From the NCBI RefSeq assembly GCF_021602345.1, contig NZ_BQID01000002.1, forward strand, positions 372,001-436,000: a stretch of DNA of 64,000 bases, given 5' to 3'. Under the pieces are notes generated by a model. The model saw only the letters and a program-made list of their open reading frames with translations. It did not search any database and had not been told where the DNA came from. Made by a program: the position numbers and the translations under genes. The DNA is from Pseudomonas pharyngis. Lineage in GTDB: Bacteria; Pseudomonadota; Gammaproteobacteria; Pseudomonadales; Pseudomonadaceae. This document shows positions 16,531 through 26,109 of this stretch, in pieces (the stretch's first letter is position 1; every line of letters starts with the position of its first letter).

Positions 16531-18936
16531 GTGAAGCAGAGTCAACGCCTCTCGGGCATATCAACATTCATTCTGGTCGGGCTCGGGGTGATCATCGCCC
16601 TGCTCGGCCTGGCACTGGCTGCTGGCGGTGTGAAATTGGTCAGCCTGGGAGGCTCCTGGTACTTCCTGGTGGGTGGTCTGGTGATGGCCGTTTCCGGTCT
16701 GCTGATCGCGCGGCGCAAGCCTGCCGGGGCCTGGCTGTTCGCGGCGTTTCTGGTTGGGACCGCCATCTGGGCCGTGATCGACGCAGGGCTGGTGTTCTGG
16801 CCAGTGTTCTCGCGCCTGTTCATGTTCAGCGCGGTGGGTCTGGTGGTCGCGCTGGTCTATCCGCTGCTCAAACGCGCCAATGGTGACGTTGCGGGTCGCG
16901 GTGCTTACGCCGTTGCGGCTGTTCTGGCCGTTGGACTGGCCGTGGCTGCCGGCAACATGTTCGTTGCGCACCCGACCGTCGCCCCTACCGGTACCGGTCC
17001 GGGCCTGACGCCGGTCGAGCCGGAAAAGGCGCAGAAAGACTGGGCGCACTACGGTAATACCGAAGGCGGCAGCCGCTTCGCCGCGCTTGACCAGATCAAT
17101 CGCAGCAACGTCGACAAGCTGAAAGTCGCGTGGACCTACCACACCGGCGACATCGCCGAGAGCGATGGCAACGGTGCCGAAGACCAGCTGACTCCGTTGC
17201 AGATCGGCAATAAAGTCTTCATCTGCACCCCGCACAACAACCTGATCGCACTGGATGCCGACACCGGTAAAGAACTCTGGAAAAACGCGATCAACGCTCA
17301 GTCCAAAGTCTGGCAGCGTTGCCGTGGCATGGCGTATTTCGACGCCAGCGCCGCCGTCGCCAAACCGGCCAGCTCGCCAGTGACTGAAACCCCGACCGCT
17401 CCGGTCGCCAACTGCACACGTCGCTTGCTCACCAACACCATCGACGCCCGCCTGATCGCGGTCGATGCCGACACCGGCGAGTTCTGCCGGGGTTTCGGCA
17501 ACAATGGCCAGGTGGATCTGAAGGCCGGTCTGGGTGATGTGCCGGACAGCTACTATCAACTGTCCTCCGCGCCGCTGATGGCCGGCACCACCGTGGTGGT
17601 TGGCGGTCGTGTGGCCGACAACGTGCAAACCGACATGCCGGGCGGCGTGATCCGTGGTTTCGACGTGATGACCGGTGCCATGCGCTGGGCATTCGACCCG
17701 GGCAATCCAACCGATCGCAAGGCACCCGCAGACGGCAGCACTTATGTGCGCAGCACGCCGAACAGCTGGGCGCCGATGTCCTACGACCCGGCGACCAACA
17801 CCGTATTCCTGCCGATGGGCAGTTCTTCCACTGACATCTATGGTGTCGAGCGCAGCAAACTCGATCACACCTACGGTGCCTCCGTCCTGGCGCTGGACGC
17901 CAACAGCGGCGAAGAAAAGTGGGTATTCCAGACCGTCCACAACGACCTCTGGGACTTCGACCTGCCGATGCAGCCAAGCCTGATCGACTTCACCAAGGAC
18001 GGTAAAACCGTACCGGCGGTGGTCATCGGCACCAAGGCCGGGCAGATTTACGTACTCGACCGCGCCACCGGCAAACCGTTGACCGACGTTAAAGAAGTGC
18101 CGGTCAAGGCTGCCAACATCCCCAACGAGCCGTACTCGCCGACCCAGCCGAAATCGGTGGGCATGCCGCAGATCGGTGCCCAGCACTTGACTGAATCGGA
18201 CATGTGGGGCGCCACCCCGTACGACCAACTGCTGTGCCGGATCGATTTCAAGTCGATGCGTTACGACGGCTTGTACACCGCGCCGGGCACCGACAAATCC
18301 CTGAGCTTCCCGGGTTCGCTGGGCGGCATGAACTGGGGCAGCATTTCTACTGACCCGGTGCACGGTTTCATCTTCGTCAACGACATGCGTCTGGGCCTGT
18401 GGATTCAGATGATTCCGTCGCAGAACAAGGCTCAGGCCTCTTCCGGTGGCGAAGCGCTGAACACCGGCATGGGGGCCGTGCCGCTCAAGGGCACGCCTTA
18501 CGCCGTGAATAAAAACCGCTTCCTGTCGGTTGCCGGCATTCCGTGCCAGGCCCCGCCGTTCGGTACGTTGACCGCCATCGACATGAAAACCCAGAAAGTC
18601 GCCTGGCAAGTGCCGGTCGGCACCGTTGAAGACACGGGCCCGCTGGGCATCCGCATGCACCTGCCGATCAAGATCGGTCTGCCAACCCTCGGCGGCACGC
18701 TGTCGACCCAGGGCGGCCTGATCTTCATCGCCGGCACCCAGGACTTCTACCTGCGCGCCTTCAACAGCGCCAATGGTGAAGAAATCTGGAAAGCGCGTCT
18801 GCCGGTCGGCAGCCAGGGTGGCCCGATGACCTATGTGTCGCCGAAAACCGGCAAGCAATACGTGGTCATCACCGCCGGTGGCGCTCGCCAGTCGACTGAT
18901 CGCGGTGACTACGTAATGGCTTACGCCCTGCCGTAA
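16531..18936 (+). CDS. gcd: Membrane-bound PQQ-dependent glucose dehydrogenase
   Basis: 801 aa (E. coli Gcd is about 796). The N-terminal 140 residues hold five membrane helices; the rest is the periplasmic eight-bladed PQQ domain. It oxidises D-glucose to gluconolactone in the periplasm and passes electrons to ubiquinone. Visible family features are WAHYGNTEGGSRFAALDQIN, the HNDLWDFD motif near residues 469-476 that includes the catalytic Asp region, and repeated W-motifs such as GEEIWKARLPVG. The start is GTG, preceded by CGGGAC. It is followed by the glucose porin oprB. PQQ synthesis genes are not in the window. Confidence 0.95.
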   Translation: MKQSQRLSGISTFILVGLGVIIALLGLALAAGGVKLVSLGGSWYFLVGGLVMAVSGLLIARRKPAGAWLFAAFLVGTAIWAVIDAGLVFWPVFSRLFMFSAVGLVVALVYPLLKRANGDVAGRGAYAVAAVLAVGLAVAAGNMFVAHPTVAPTGTGPGLTPVEPEKAQKDWAHYGNTEGGSRFAALDQINRSNVDKLKVAWTYHTGDIAESDGNGAEDQLTPLQIGNKVFICTPHNNLIALDADTGKELWKNAINAQSKVWQRCRGMAYFDASAAVAKPASSPVTETPTAPVANCTRRLLTNTIDARLIAVDADTGEFCRGFGNNGQVDLKAGLGDVPDSYYQLSSAPLMAGTTVVVGGRVADNVQTDMPGGVIRGFDVMTGAMRWAFDPGNPTDRKAPADGSTYVRSTPNSWAPMSYDPATNTVFLPMGSSSTDIYGVERSKLDHTYGASVLALDANSGEEKWVFQTVHNDLWDFDLPMQPSLIDFTKDGKTVPAVVIGTKAGQIYVLDRATGKPLTDVKEVPVKAANIPNEPYSPTQPKSVGMPQIGAQHLTESDMWGATPYDQLLCRIDFKSMRYDGLYTAPGTDKSLSFPGSLGGMNWGSISTDPVHGFIFVNDMRLGLWIQMIPSQNKAQASSGGEALNTGMGAVPLKGTPYAVNKNRFLSVAGIPCQAPPFGTLTAIDMKTQKVAWQVPVGTVEDTGPLGIRMHLPIKIGLPTLGGTLSTQGGLIFIAGTQDFYLRAFNSANGEEIWKARLPVGSQGGPMTYVSPKTGKQYVVITAGGARQSTDRGDYVMAYALP

Positions 18937-18966
18937 ACCGTCGCGTTCGCCTTCGTTTCACTTGTG

Positions 18967-18994
18967 CGCGGCACCTTCGGGTGCCGCGTTGTTT
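18967..18994 (+). terminator. UUCG-loop hairpin between gcd and oprB
   Basis: A 9-bp stem CGCGGCACC/GGTGCCGCG capped by TTCG, followed by TTGTTT. It lies 30 bp after the gcd stop and 26 bp before the oprB start, with no room for a separate promoter after it. It probably stops part of the transcripts and protects the gcd 3' end. Confidence 0.6.
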
Positions 18995-19020
18995 AATGTC
19001 CTTCGCTCTGGATTTGCGCA

Positions 19021-20319
19021 ATGTCATTGGCTGTTCGCTTTTCTCACGCCGGGGTTTTCACCGGCATGCTGTTCGGTCTCACCTGCGGCGCTGCCCTGCC
19101 CGCCCTTGCCGATACCGATTCGAACGTATTTACCCGCAGCACCCTGACCGGCGACTGGGGCGGCCTGCGCCACCAGTTCGACGAAGACGGCATCAAGTTC
19201 ACCGGTGATTACACCGGCGAAACCGCCTACAACGCCGACGGCGGCCTGCACCGCTCGGCGCGTTACTCGCAGAACATCAAGCTCGGCGCGCAGTTCGACC
19301 TTAGCAAACTGTACGGCGTGGACAACGCGGGCAAGATTCAGCTGACCATCAACGATCGACGCGGCAACAGTGCCTCCGAAGACCTGGTCGGCAACCGTCT
19401 GCCGATTCAGGAAAACTACGGCGGCCTCTACACCCGCCTGACCGAGCTGAGCTACGAGCGCAGCCTGTTTAGCCCGGCGCTGAACGTCAAACTCGGCTAC
19501 ATGGCGATGGGCAACGACCTCGGTGGGCTGGACAGCGGCATTCTCTGCAACTTCATGAACGCCGGTTTCTGCGGCCATCCGTTGAACATGTCCGGTGGCA
19601 GTGGCTGGACCAACTACCCCAACGCCCACCTGGGTGTGCGGGTGAAATACGACCTCTCCCCGGCCTGGCAACTGCGCGTAGCCGCGTTCAATGTCGATCC
19701 GGAAAGCAACGGCAATTCCAGCCGTGCCTGGCACCTGGGCCCGAAACACACCACCGGCACCGTGGTGCCGATCGAACTGGTCTACAAGCAGGCCGGCAAA
19801 CTGCCCGGCGAGTACAAGCTCGGTTATTACTACGACAGCTCCGACGTCAAACGCATCGGCAGTGACAAGGAAGTGTCCGGGCGCGGCGGCCATTACGTCC
19901 TGATCGATCAGGCCGTCTGGGCTTCGGACGTCTCTGAAGGTCGCAGCCTGCACGCTTTCGGCCAATACTCGGCGGCCAGCGAGGCAGCTTCGCCGTTCAG
20001 CAAGTGGTACGGCACCGGTCTGGTTCTGTACAAGCCTTTCGAAGGCCGCCCGCGTGACACCGTGGCGCTCGGTTACGGCCGCGCAGTGCCGAACCCGCGC
20101 AGCCGCGATGTGCTGCAGGACACCGCCATGGCCAATGGCGCCGCGTTCCCCAATCTGGACAGCGCCGAACAATTGATCGAACTCGGCTATGGCTACCAAG
20201 CCACTCCATGGCTGACGCTGCGCCCGAATGTGCAATACATCATTGAGCCGGGCGCGTTTTCCGGCCAGGACATCGACAATGCGTTGGTGTTTGGATTGCA
20301 GGTGAAAGCCGCGCTCTGA
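19021..20319 (+). CDS. oprB: OprB-family carbohydrate-selective porin
   Basis: 432 aa outer-membrane beta-barrel. Signal peptide of about 31 residues ending LPALA before DTDSN. LTGDWGGLRHQFDEDGIKFTGDYT is the OprB signature at the start of the mature protein; beta-strand pairs follow and the chain ends ALVFGLQVKAAL, with a hydrophobic last strand. OprB lets glucose and other sugars into the periplasm, where the Gcd enzyme encoded just upstream can oxidise them. The pairing with gcd supports this role. It ends before a strong terminator. Confidence 0.9.
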   Translation: MSLAVRFSHAGVFTGMLFGLTCGAALPALADTDSNVFTRSTLTGDWGGLRHQFDEDGIKFTGDYTGETAYNADGGLHRSARYSQNIKLGAQFDLSKLYGVDNAGKIQLTINDRRGNSASEDLVGNRLPIQENYGGLYTRLTELSYERSLFSPALNVKLGYMAMGNDLGGLDSGILCNFMNAGFCGHPLNMSGGSGWTNYPNAHLGVRVKYDLSPAWQLRVAAFNVDPESNGNSSRAWHLGPKHTTGTVVPIELVYKQAGKLPGEYKLGYYYDSSDVKRIGSDKEVSGRGGHYVLIDQAVWASDVSEGRSLHAFGQYSAASEAASPFSKWYGTGLVLYKPFEGRPRDTVALGYGRAVPNPRSRDVLQDTAMANGAAFPNLDSAEQLIELGYGYQATPWLTLRPNVQYIIEPGAFSGQDIDNALVFGLQVKAAL

Positions 20320-20336
20320 CACCATCATCTGCCGAC

Positions 20337-20372
20337 CACAAAAAAAGCACCCGCGAAGGTGCTTTTTTTGTG
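20337..20372. terminator. Bidirectional terminator between oprB and the OsmC-YcaO gene
   Basis: A 15-bp perfect stem (20337-20351 with 20358-20372) whose arms contain A7 and T7 around GCACC/GGTGC, loop CGCGAA. The symmetrical A/T tracts make it a Rho-independent terminator in both directions, serving the two convergent genes. Confidence 0.9.
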
Positions 20373-20388
20373 CCTGCTGCCAACCGAA

Positions 20389-22584
20389 TCAACCCGCGAA
20401 GTTGGCCCGCGCTGCGTGCAGTTTCTTGTAGCTCTCGATCAGGCGCAGGTGCCGATCCAGCCCTTCCAGCTTCATGCTGGTCGGCGTCAGGCCGTAGAAG
20501 CGCACAGTGCCGTTGACCGAGCCGATCGCCGCATCCATGCGCTCGTCGCCGAACATGCGGCGGAAGTTGGCTTCGTAGTCCTCCAGCTGCAGATCCTCAT
20601 CCAGCTCCATTTCCAGCACGACGTTGACCGCTTGATAGAACAAGCCACGCTCGACGGTGTTGTCGTTGTATTGCAGGAAGGCTTCGACCAAATCCTTGGC
20701 CTGCTCGTACTTCTGCAAGGCGAGGTAGATCAGCAGGCGCAGTTCGAGAATGGTCAACTTGCCCCATGGCGTGTTGTCGTCGAACTCAATGCCGATCAGC
20801 GTGGTGATGTCGGTGTAATCGTCCAGCTCGCTGTGTTCCAGACCTTTGGCGAGGTTGCGCAGGCCGACTTTGCTGAGGTTGTGCAGGTTGAGGATGTCCG
20901 CACGGAATTGCAGCGCTTTGTTGGTGTTGTCCCAGATCAGGTCTTCTACCGGATAGATCTCCGAATAGTCCGGCACCAGAATGCGACAGGCCTTGGCGCC
21001 GATGTGCTCGTAGACCGCCATGTAGACTTCCTTGCCCATGTCTTCGAGGATGCCGAACAGCGTTGCGGCCTCTTCGGCGTTGGAGTTTTCGCCGTTGCCG
21101 GAGAAGTCCCACTCGACGAATTCGAAGTCGGCCCTGGCGCTGAAGAAGCGCCACGACACTACGCCGCTGGAATCGATGAAGTGCTCCACAAAGTTGTTCG
21201 GCTCCGTCACGGCCTGGCCCGAGAAGGTCGGCTGCGGTAGGTCGTTGAGGCCTTCGAAGCTGCGGCCCTGCAGCAACTCGGTGAGGCTGCGCTCCAGCGC
21301 CACTTCAAAGCTCGGGTGCGCGCCGAACGAGGCGAATACGCCGCCGGTGCGCGGGTTCATCAGCGTCACGCACATCACCGGGAATTCACCGCCCAGCGAC
21401 GCGTCCTTGACCAGCACCGGGAAGCCCTGCTCTTCCAGCGCCTGGATGCCGGCGAGGATGCCCGGGTATTTCGCCAGCACCTCTTGCGGTACATCCGGCA
21501 GGGCCATTTCGCCCTCAAGGATTTCGCGCTTGACCGCCCGTTCGAAAATTTCCGACAGGCACTGCACCTGCGCTTCAGCCAGGGTGTTGCCGGCGCTCAT
21601 GCCGTTGCTGAGAAACAGGTTTTCGATCAGGTTGGAGGGGAAGTACACCACTTCGCCGTCAGACTGACGCACGAACGGCAGCGAGCAGATGCCGCGCTGG
21701 GTGTTGCCGGAGTTGGTGTCGTACAGGTGCGAGCCGCGCAGTTCGCCGTCGCGGTTGTAGATGCCCAGGCAATATTCATCGAGGATTTCCGCAGGCAACT
21801 CATCCTTGGCGCCGGGCTTGAACCAGCGCTCGTCCGGGTAATGCACGAACTCGGCATTGGCGATGTCTTCGCCCCAGAACTGATCGTTGTAGAAGAAGTT
21901 GCAGTTGAGCCGCTCGATGAACTCGCCCAGCGCCGAGGCCAGCGCGCCTTCTTTGGTCGCGCCCTTGCCATTGGTGAAGCACATTGGCGACTGCGCATCG
22001 CGGATGTGCAGCGACCAGACGTTGGGCACGATGTTGCGCCACGAAGCGATTTCGATCTTCATGCCCAGGTCGGCCAGAATCCCCGACATATTGGCGATGG
22101 TCTGTTCCAGCGGCAGGTCCTTGCCGGCAATGCAGGTGCCCGCGCCTGAGGTGGACGCCGGCATCAGCAAGGCCTGGGCATCGGCGTCGAGGTTCTCGAC
22201 TTCCTCGATTACGAACTCCGGCCCGGCCTGCACTACCTTCTTCACCGTGCAGCGGTCGATGGAGCGCAGGATGCCCTGGCGATCCTTCTCCGAGATGTCT
22301 GCCGGCAGCTCGACCTGGATCTTGAAGATCTGGTTGTAGCGGTTTTCCGGATCGACGATGTTGTTCTGCGACAGACGAATGTTTTCGGTCGGGATGTTGC
22401 GGGTGCTGCAGTACAACTTTACGAAGTAAGCCGCGCACAAGGCCGACGACGCCAGGAAATAGTCGAACGGACCCGGTGCAGAGCCATCGCCCTTGTAACG
22501 GATCGGTTGGTCGGCCACCACCGTGAAGTCATCGAACTTGGCTTCGAGTCGGAGGTTGTCGAGAAAATTGACCTTGATTTCCAT
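20389..22584 (-). CDS. OsmC domain - YcaO domain fusion protein
   Basis: 731 aa. Residues about 1-145 are an OsmC-like domain (APGPFDYFLASSALCAAYFV, with a Cys where the family has a redox Cys, and NRYNQIFKIQVELP). Residues about 150-580 are a YcaO domain (NGKGATKEGALASALGEFIE, LSEIFERAVKREIL, SFGAHPSFEVALERSLTELL). The last 150 residues match the C-terminal extension of E. coli YcaO. YcaO proteins bind ATP and activate amide backbones; E. coli YcaO assists RimO in methylthiolation of ribosomal protein S12. No precursor-peptide gene is visible nearby, so a housekeeping role is more likely than peptide synthesis. Confidence 0.88.
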   Translation of the reverse strand: MEIKVNFLDNLRLEAKFDDFTVVADQPIRYKGDGSAPGPFDYFLASSALCAAYFVKLYCSTRNIPTENIRLSQNNIVDPENRYNQIFKIQVELPADISEKDRQGILRSIDRCTVKKVVQAGPEFVIEEVENLDADAQALLMPASTSGAGTCIAGKDLPLEQTIANMSGILADLGMKIEIASWRNIVPNVWSLHIRDAQSPMCFTNGKGATKEGALASALGEFIERLNCNFFYNDQFWGEDIANAEFVHYPDERWFKPGAKDELPAEILDEYCLGIYNRDGELRGSHLYDTNSGNTQRGICSLPFVRQSDGEVVYFPSNLIENLFLSNGMSAGNTLAEAQVQCLSEIFERAVKREILEGEMALPDVPQEVLAKYPGILAGIQALEEQGFPVLVKDASLGGEFPVMCVTLMNPRTGGVFASFGAHPSFEVALERSLTELLQGRSFEGLNDLPQPTFSGQAVTEPNNFVEHFIDSSGVVSWRFFSARADFEFVEWDFSGNGENSNAEEAATLFGILEDMGKEVYMAVYEHIGAKACRILVPDYSEIYPVEDLIWDNTNKALQFRADILNLHNLSKVGLRNLAKGLEHSELDDYTDITTLIGIEFDDNTPWGKLTILELRLLIYLALQKYEQAKDLVEAFLQYNDNTVERGLFYQAVNVVLEMELDEDLQLEDYEANFRRMFGDERMDAAIGSVNGTVRFYGLTPTSMKLEGLDRHLRLIESYKKLHAARANFAG

Positions 22585-22791
22585 GCGGGTTACCAGAATA
22601 GCGAGCTAAACAAATTGGCCGCCATTATCCGGCTTTTGAGCGTGAAGTCTTGTGCTTTGAACAATCAATCCTGAGCCGGCCGGCGGAACATGACGCTTGT
22701 TCACACATTCAACTCAGCACATGCGCTCAATCGCCGGCAGCCGATCCGCGTGACCATGGCGTCACCTTCCGCCAATCCTGGTTGCTGACAC

Positions 22792-24087
22792 ATGATGGTT
22801 TTATCCAAGCCGCGCCTCGCGCTCGCCTTAATGATTGGCGGGCTCGCCGACACCGCGTGCGCCAGCGGACTTCTCGACGACGCCAAGACCGAAGTGCTCA
22901 GTCGCAATTTCTACTTGAGCAACGATTACCGCTCGCCCTCGCCTGCCGGAAAAAACTACAAACAGGAATGGGCTCAAGGGTTTATCGGCACTTTCGCATC
23001 CGGTTTCACTGAGGGAACCGTCGGGGTTGGTCTCGATGCCCACGCCTTTTATGGGCTGAAACTCGATGGCGGCAAGGGGCATTCCGGCACCGGACTTTTG
23101 CCGGTGGACAGTGATGGCCGTAGCGAAAGCGAATACTCCAGCGCCGGTGGTGCGCTGAAGTTGAAGACTTCGAAAACCACCCTCGCCTTCGGTGAAATGA
23201 CCGTGGAAACGCCGGTGTTCGACACCTCGGACAAACGCCTGCAACCGGAATACGCCACGGGGTTGCTGCTCGACAGCCACGAGATCGATAACGCGCGCCT
23301 TGTCGCCGGGCGCTTCACGGCGTTCAAGAACCAGGACAGTTCTTCCGGCAAAGGCGACTTTCAGGGCTATGGCGCCAGCACCCAAGGCGAAAGCATCAGT
23401 TTTGTCGGCACCGAGCTGTTCAGCGACAGCCCGGTGGGCGGCGCGCTGTATGCGTCCGATCTGAGCGACACCTGGCGCCAGTACTACGCCAACCTGCATT
23501 TCAAACAGTCCGGTCTGTTGCTCGATGCCAACGTTTATCACACCCGCGACACCGGGCAGGCACTGGCCGGCGACATCGACAACACCGCGTTCAGCCTTTC
23601 GGGCAAATACACCGTTGGCGCCCACGCGGTCATGCTCGGCTGGCAACGCATCAATGGCGACACGCCCTTCGATTTCGTTGGTGGCGACTCGATCTACCTG
23701 GCCAACTCGATCAAGTACGCCGACTTCAACGGTGCCCACGAGCGCTCCTGGCAAGCGCGTTACGACCTCGATCTCGGCGCCTTCGGCATTCCGGGGCTGA
23801 ATTTCATGACCCGCTACGTTTCCGGCAGCCACATCGACGGCACCCACGCGCCCAAGGGCGGCGCCTATAACCCGTTCGACGCGGATTCCGGTGAATATCA
23901 GCCTCAGCAAGGGGACGGCGGCAAACACTGGGAACGCGACATCGATCTGCGTTACATCGTCCAGTCCGGCGCGGCCAAGGATCTGTCGGTGCAGCTGTCC
24001 CACGTGTCGCACCGGGCCAACAGCGCTCAGGCGGGCGACGACATTGACCGGATCTACGTGGTGATCCAGTACCCACTGGGGTTTTGA
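22792..24087 (+). CDS. OprD-family outer-membrane porin
   Basis: 431 aa. Signal peptide MMVLSKPRLALALMIGGLAD and on to CAS, before GLLDDAKTEVLSRNFYLSND, the standard OprD start. QEWAQGFIGTFASGFTEGTVG and the last strand DRIYVVIQYPLGF are also typical. OprD-type channels carry basic amino acids, dipeptides or aromatic acids; the subfamily is not assigned. Two ATGs are adjacent (22792, 22795) and the RBS is weak. The 207-bp gap upstream separates it from the divergent OsmC-YcaO gene. Its stop is 9 bp from the end of tRNA-Sec on the other strand. Confidence 0.88.
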   Translation: MMVLSKPRLALALMIGGLADTACASGLLDDAKTEVLSRNFYLSNDYRSPSPAGKNYKQEWAQGFIGTFASGFTEGTVGVGLDAHAFYGLKLDGGKGHSGTGLLPVDSDGRSESEYSSAGGALKLKTSKTTLAFGEMTVETPVFDTSDKRLQPEYATGLLLDSHEIDNARLVAGRFTAFKNQDSSSGKGDFQGYGASTQGESISFVGTELFSDSPVGGALYASDLSDTWRQYYANLHFKQSGLLLDANVYHTRDTGQALAGDIDNTAFSLSGKYTVGAHAVMLGWQRINGDTPFDFVGGDSIYLANSIKYADFNGAHERSWQARYDLDLGAFGIPGLNFMTRYVSGSHIDGTHAPKGGAYNPFDADSGEYQPQQGDGGKHWERDIDLRYIVQSGAAKDLSVQLSHVSHRANSAQAGDDIDRIYVVIQYPLGF

Positions 24088-24096
24088 GGGGAGAAA

Positions 24097-24192
24097 TGGC
24101 GGAAGGCAGCCGGAGTCGAACCTGCCCGGGAACGGATGCCGTCCCCAACCGGGTTTGAAGCCCGGCCGCGCCACCGGGCGCGATTGCCTTCC
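24097..24192 (-). tRNA. selC: tRNA-Sec (anticodon UCA)
   Basis: 96 nt including a genome-encoded GCCA end. The acceptor stem is 8 bp (GGAAGGCA with TGCCTTCC), as in bacterial selenocysteine tRNAs, with a long variable arm. The anticodon UCA (24156-24158) lies in the loop CTTCAAA closed by a GC-rich stem, and the T loop reads GGTTCGACTCC. It closely resembles E. coli SelC. Its 5' end is 6 bp downstream of the selB stop on the same strand, so it is probably processed from the fdo-sel transcript. It reads the UGA in fdoG. Confidence 0.97.
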
Positions 24193-24198
24193 TTGAAC

Positions 24199-26109
24199 TC
24201 AGTCCGCGCCGGGGTTGGCCAGCGCACTGTCGGAGCGGATTTGCCGGCCTTCGCCGACGCGCCGGGTCAGGCCCAGCCGATCGAAGTATTCGAGGATCTG
24301 AATACTGCGCTTGCGTCCCAAGCCTAGCGCATCGCGGAAGGCCGTGACTTCGATCTGCGGATTTTCTTCGGCCAGGCGCAACAGCACCGCCACCATTTGC
24401 CGCAGGGTGATGTCGGTGACAAACAGGTCGCGCACCACTTGATGCATCACGCCAAGGCGCGCCAGTTTGCGCAGCAGCAAACGCACGATTGCGTCGTCCT
24501 GACCGACGACTTTCGCCACGTCACGTACCCACGGTGGATCGAAGCCGGCCTGTTCAAACAACGGCTGCAACGCCTGCCACAGAGTTTCGTCGTCGGCGCT
24601 CAGGAGCACCTGATGGTCGGGCAAATGCAGCCACGGGCCGCTGGCGACCAGTGAGCCGGCGCCGAGCAACTCTTCCAGCAGGCTGATGAAGCTCGCGCGT
24701 TCGAGGCTCAAACTGCTGAAACGCCGCAGACGGTCGCGGTCCGGACCCATCTGATCGGGCTCCAGCTCATGAAAACGCGCCAGTTGCTCCAGCAGCCTGA
24801 ACTTGAGCATGCCCCAGCGCTGCGCATTGAACAGCACCGGGCCCTGACGGGTTTCGATCAGGCGGACATTGTCCGGCAGCGTCCAGCCGTCACGCGGACG
24901 ATTGAACTGTCGCTCCAGGCGTTGCGGGTCGAGGCCGCTTGCGCTGTATTCCAGTAACGTCGGCAAGGCCTGTTCCAGTTCGGAGCTGATCGCCAACGAG
25001 CGCAGTTGTGCCAGCCGTTCCGGGCTGCGGCGCTGGCGGGCCGGGGCGAAGGGATCGAGCACGCGCCCACCGCCGAGCGTTCGCTGGGCGCTGGCATCAC
25101 GCAGGATCAATGGATCACCGTGGACGCCGTGCACCGGGACGTTGGTCAGCAATTGCGCAAACGTGCGCTCGCCGGGTGCCAGACTCGGTCCCTCCAGCAA
25201 GGCGACCCGGGCGATCACGTCCTGCGTGCCGAGATGCAGGTGCACCGGCTGGAAATGCTCGAAAACCCGCTCGCCCGGCAACAACCGGAATTCGATATCC
25301 AGCCGCTGGGTCGGCGCGTGCAGCCATTCGGCGAGCAACCATTGGCCGCGATGGATCTGCCCGAGTTCCAGACGATCCGCGCTGATATTCAGGGCCACGC
25401 GCTGGCCGGCGAAGGCTTGTTCGGCGGTCTGATTCTGCGCGTGCAGGCCCCTGACCCGCACGGTTTTGTCCGCCGGGCCGAGGCTGAGTTTGTCACCCAC
25501 GGCGACCGAGCCCGAAAGCGCCGTCCCCGTCACCACAATACCGGCGCCGGCGACACTGAACGCGCGGTCGATGGCCAGGCGAAAACCGCCTTCGCGACTG
25601 CGCTCCTCGCCTTCTATCTGCCGCAACGCTTCGCGCAGCGCATCGACGCCCTCACCCGTCACACTGGAAACCGTCAGCAACGGTGCTTCGGCATAGGGCC
25701 CGGGTGCCAGCAGGCTTTCAACCTGTCGGCGCACCTCTTCCACCCTGCGCGCCTCGACCCGGTCGCATTTGGTGATCGCCACCAGCGCCCGTGGTATGCC
25801 CAGCAGCTCGACAATCGCCAGATGCTCGCGGGTCTGCGGCATCACGCCGTCATCCGCCGCCACCACCAGCAACACCAGATCGATGCCTTGGGCTCCGGCC
25901 AGCATGTTGTGGGTGAATTTCTCGTGGCCCGGCACGTCGATGAAACCGGCCAGCCCGGCGCCGGGCGCCAGTTCTGCGTACAGATAACCGAGGTCGATGG
26001 TCATCCCGCGTTCGCGCTCCTGCGGGCGTCGGTCGCCGGTTTGCCCGGTCAGCGCTTCGAGCAGTGACGTCTTGCCATGGTCGATGTGCCCCGCCGTGCC
26101 GACGATCAC
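24199..26109 (-). CDS. selB: Selenocysteine-specific translation elongation factor
   Basis: 636 aa. Starting at GTG 26109 the protein begins [20 protein letters not shown], the G1 box of a translational GTPase; DVPGHE (G3) and TKCD (G4) follow. The C-terminal half holds winged-helix domains that bind the SECIS hairpin ([21 protein letters not shown] at the end). It delivers Sec-tRNA-Sec to the ribosome at the fdoG UGA. The start overlaps the selA stop by 4 bp (GTGA). The open frame extends 30 bp upstream into selA, but that part is not SelB-like. Confidence 0.95.
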   Translation of the reverse strand: MIVGTAGHIDHGKTSLLEALTGQTGDRRPQERERGMTIDLGYLYAELAPGAGLAGFIDVPGHEKFTHNMLAGAQGIDLVLLVVAADDGVMPQTREHLAIVELLGIPRALVAITKCDRVEARRVEEVRRQVESLLAPGPYAEAPLLTVSSVTGEGVDALREALRQIEGEERSREGGFRLAIDRAFSVAGAGIVVTGTALSGSVAVGDKLSLGPADKTVRVRGLHAQNQTAEQAFAGQRVALNISADRLELGQIHRGQWLLAEWLHAPTQRLDIEFRLLPGERVFEHFQPVHLHLGTQDVIARVALLEGPSLAPGERTFAQLLTNVPVHGVHGDPLILRDASAQRTLGGGRVLDPFAPARQRRSPERLAQLRSLAISSELEQALPTLLEYSASGLDPQRLERQFNRPRDGWTLPDNVRLIETRQGPVLFNAQRWGMLKFRLLEQLARFHELEPDQMGPDRDRLRRFSSLSLERASFISLLEELLGAGSLVASGPWLHLPDHQVLLSADDETLWQALQPLFEQAGFDPPWVRDVAKVVGQDDAIVRLLLRKLARLGVMHQVVRDLFVTDITLRQMVAVLLRLAEENPQIEVTAFRDALGLGRKRSIQILEYFDRLGLTRRVGEGRQIRSDSALANPGAD

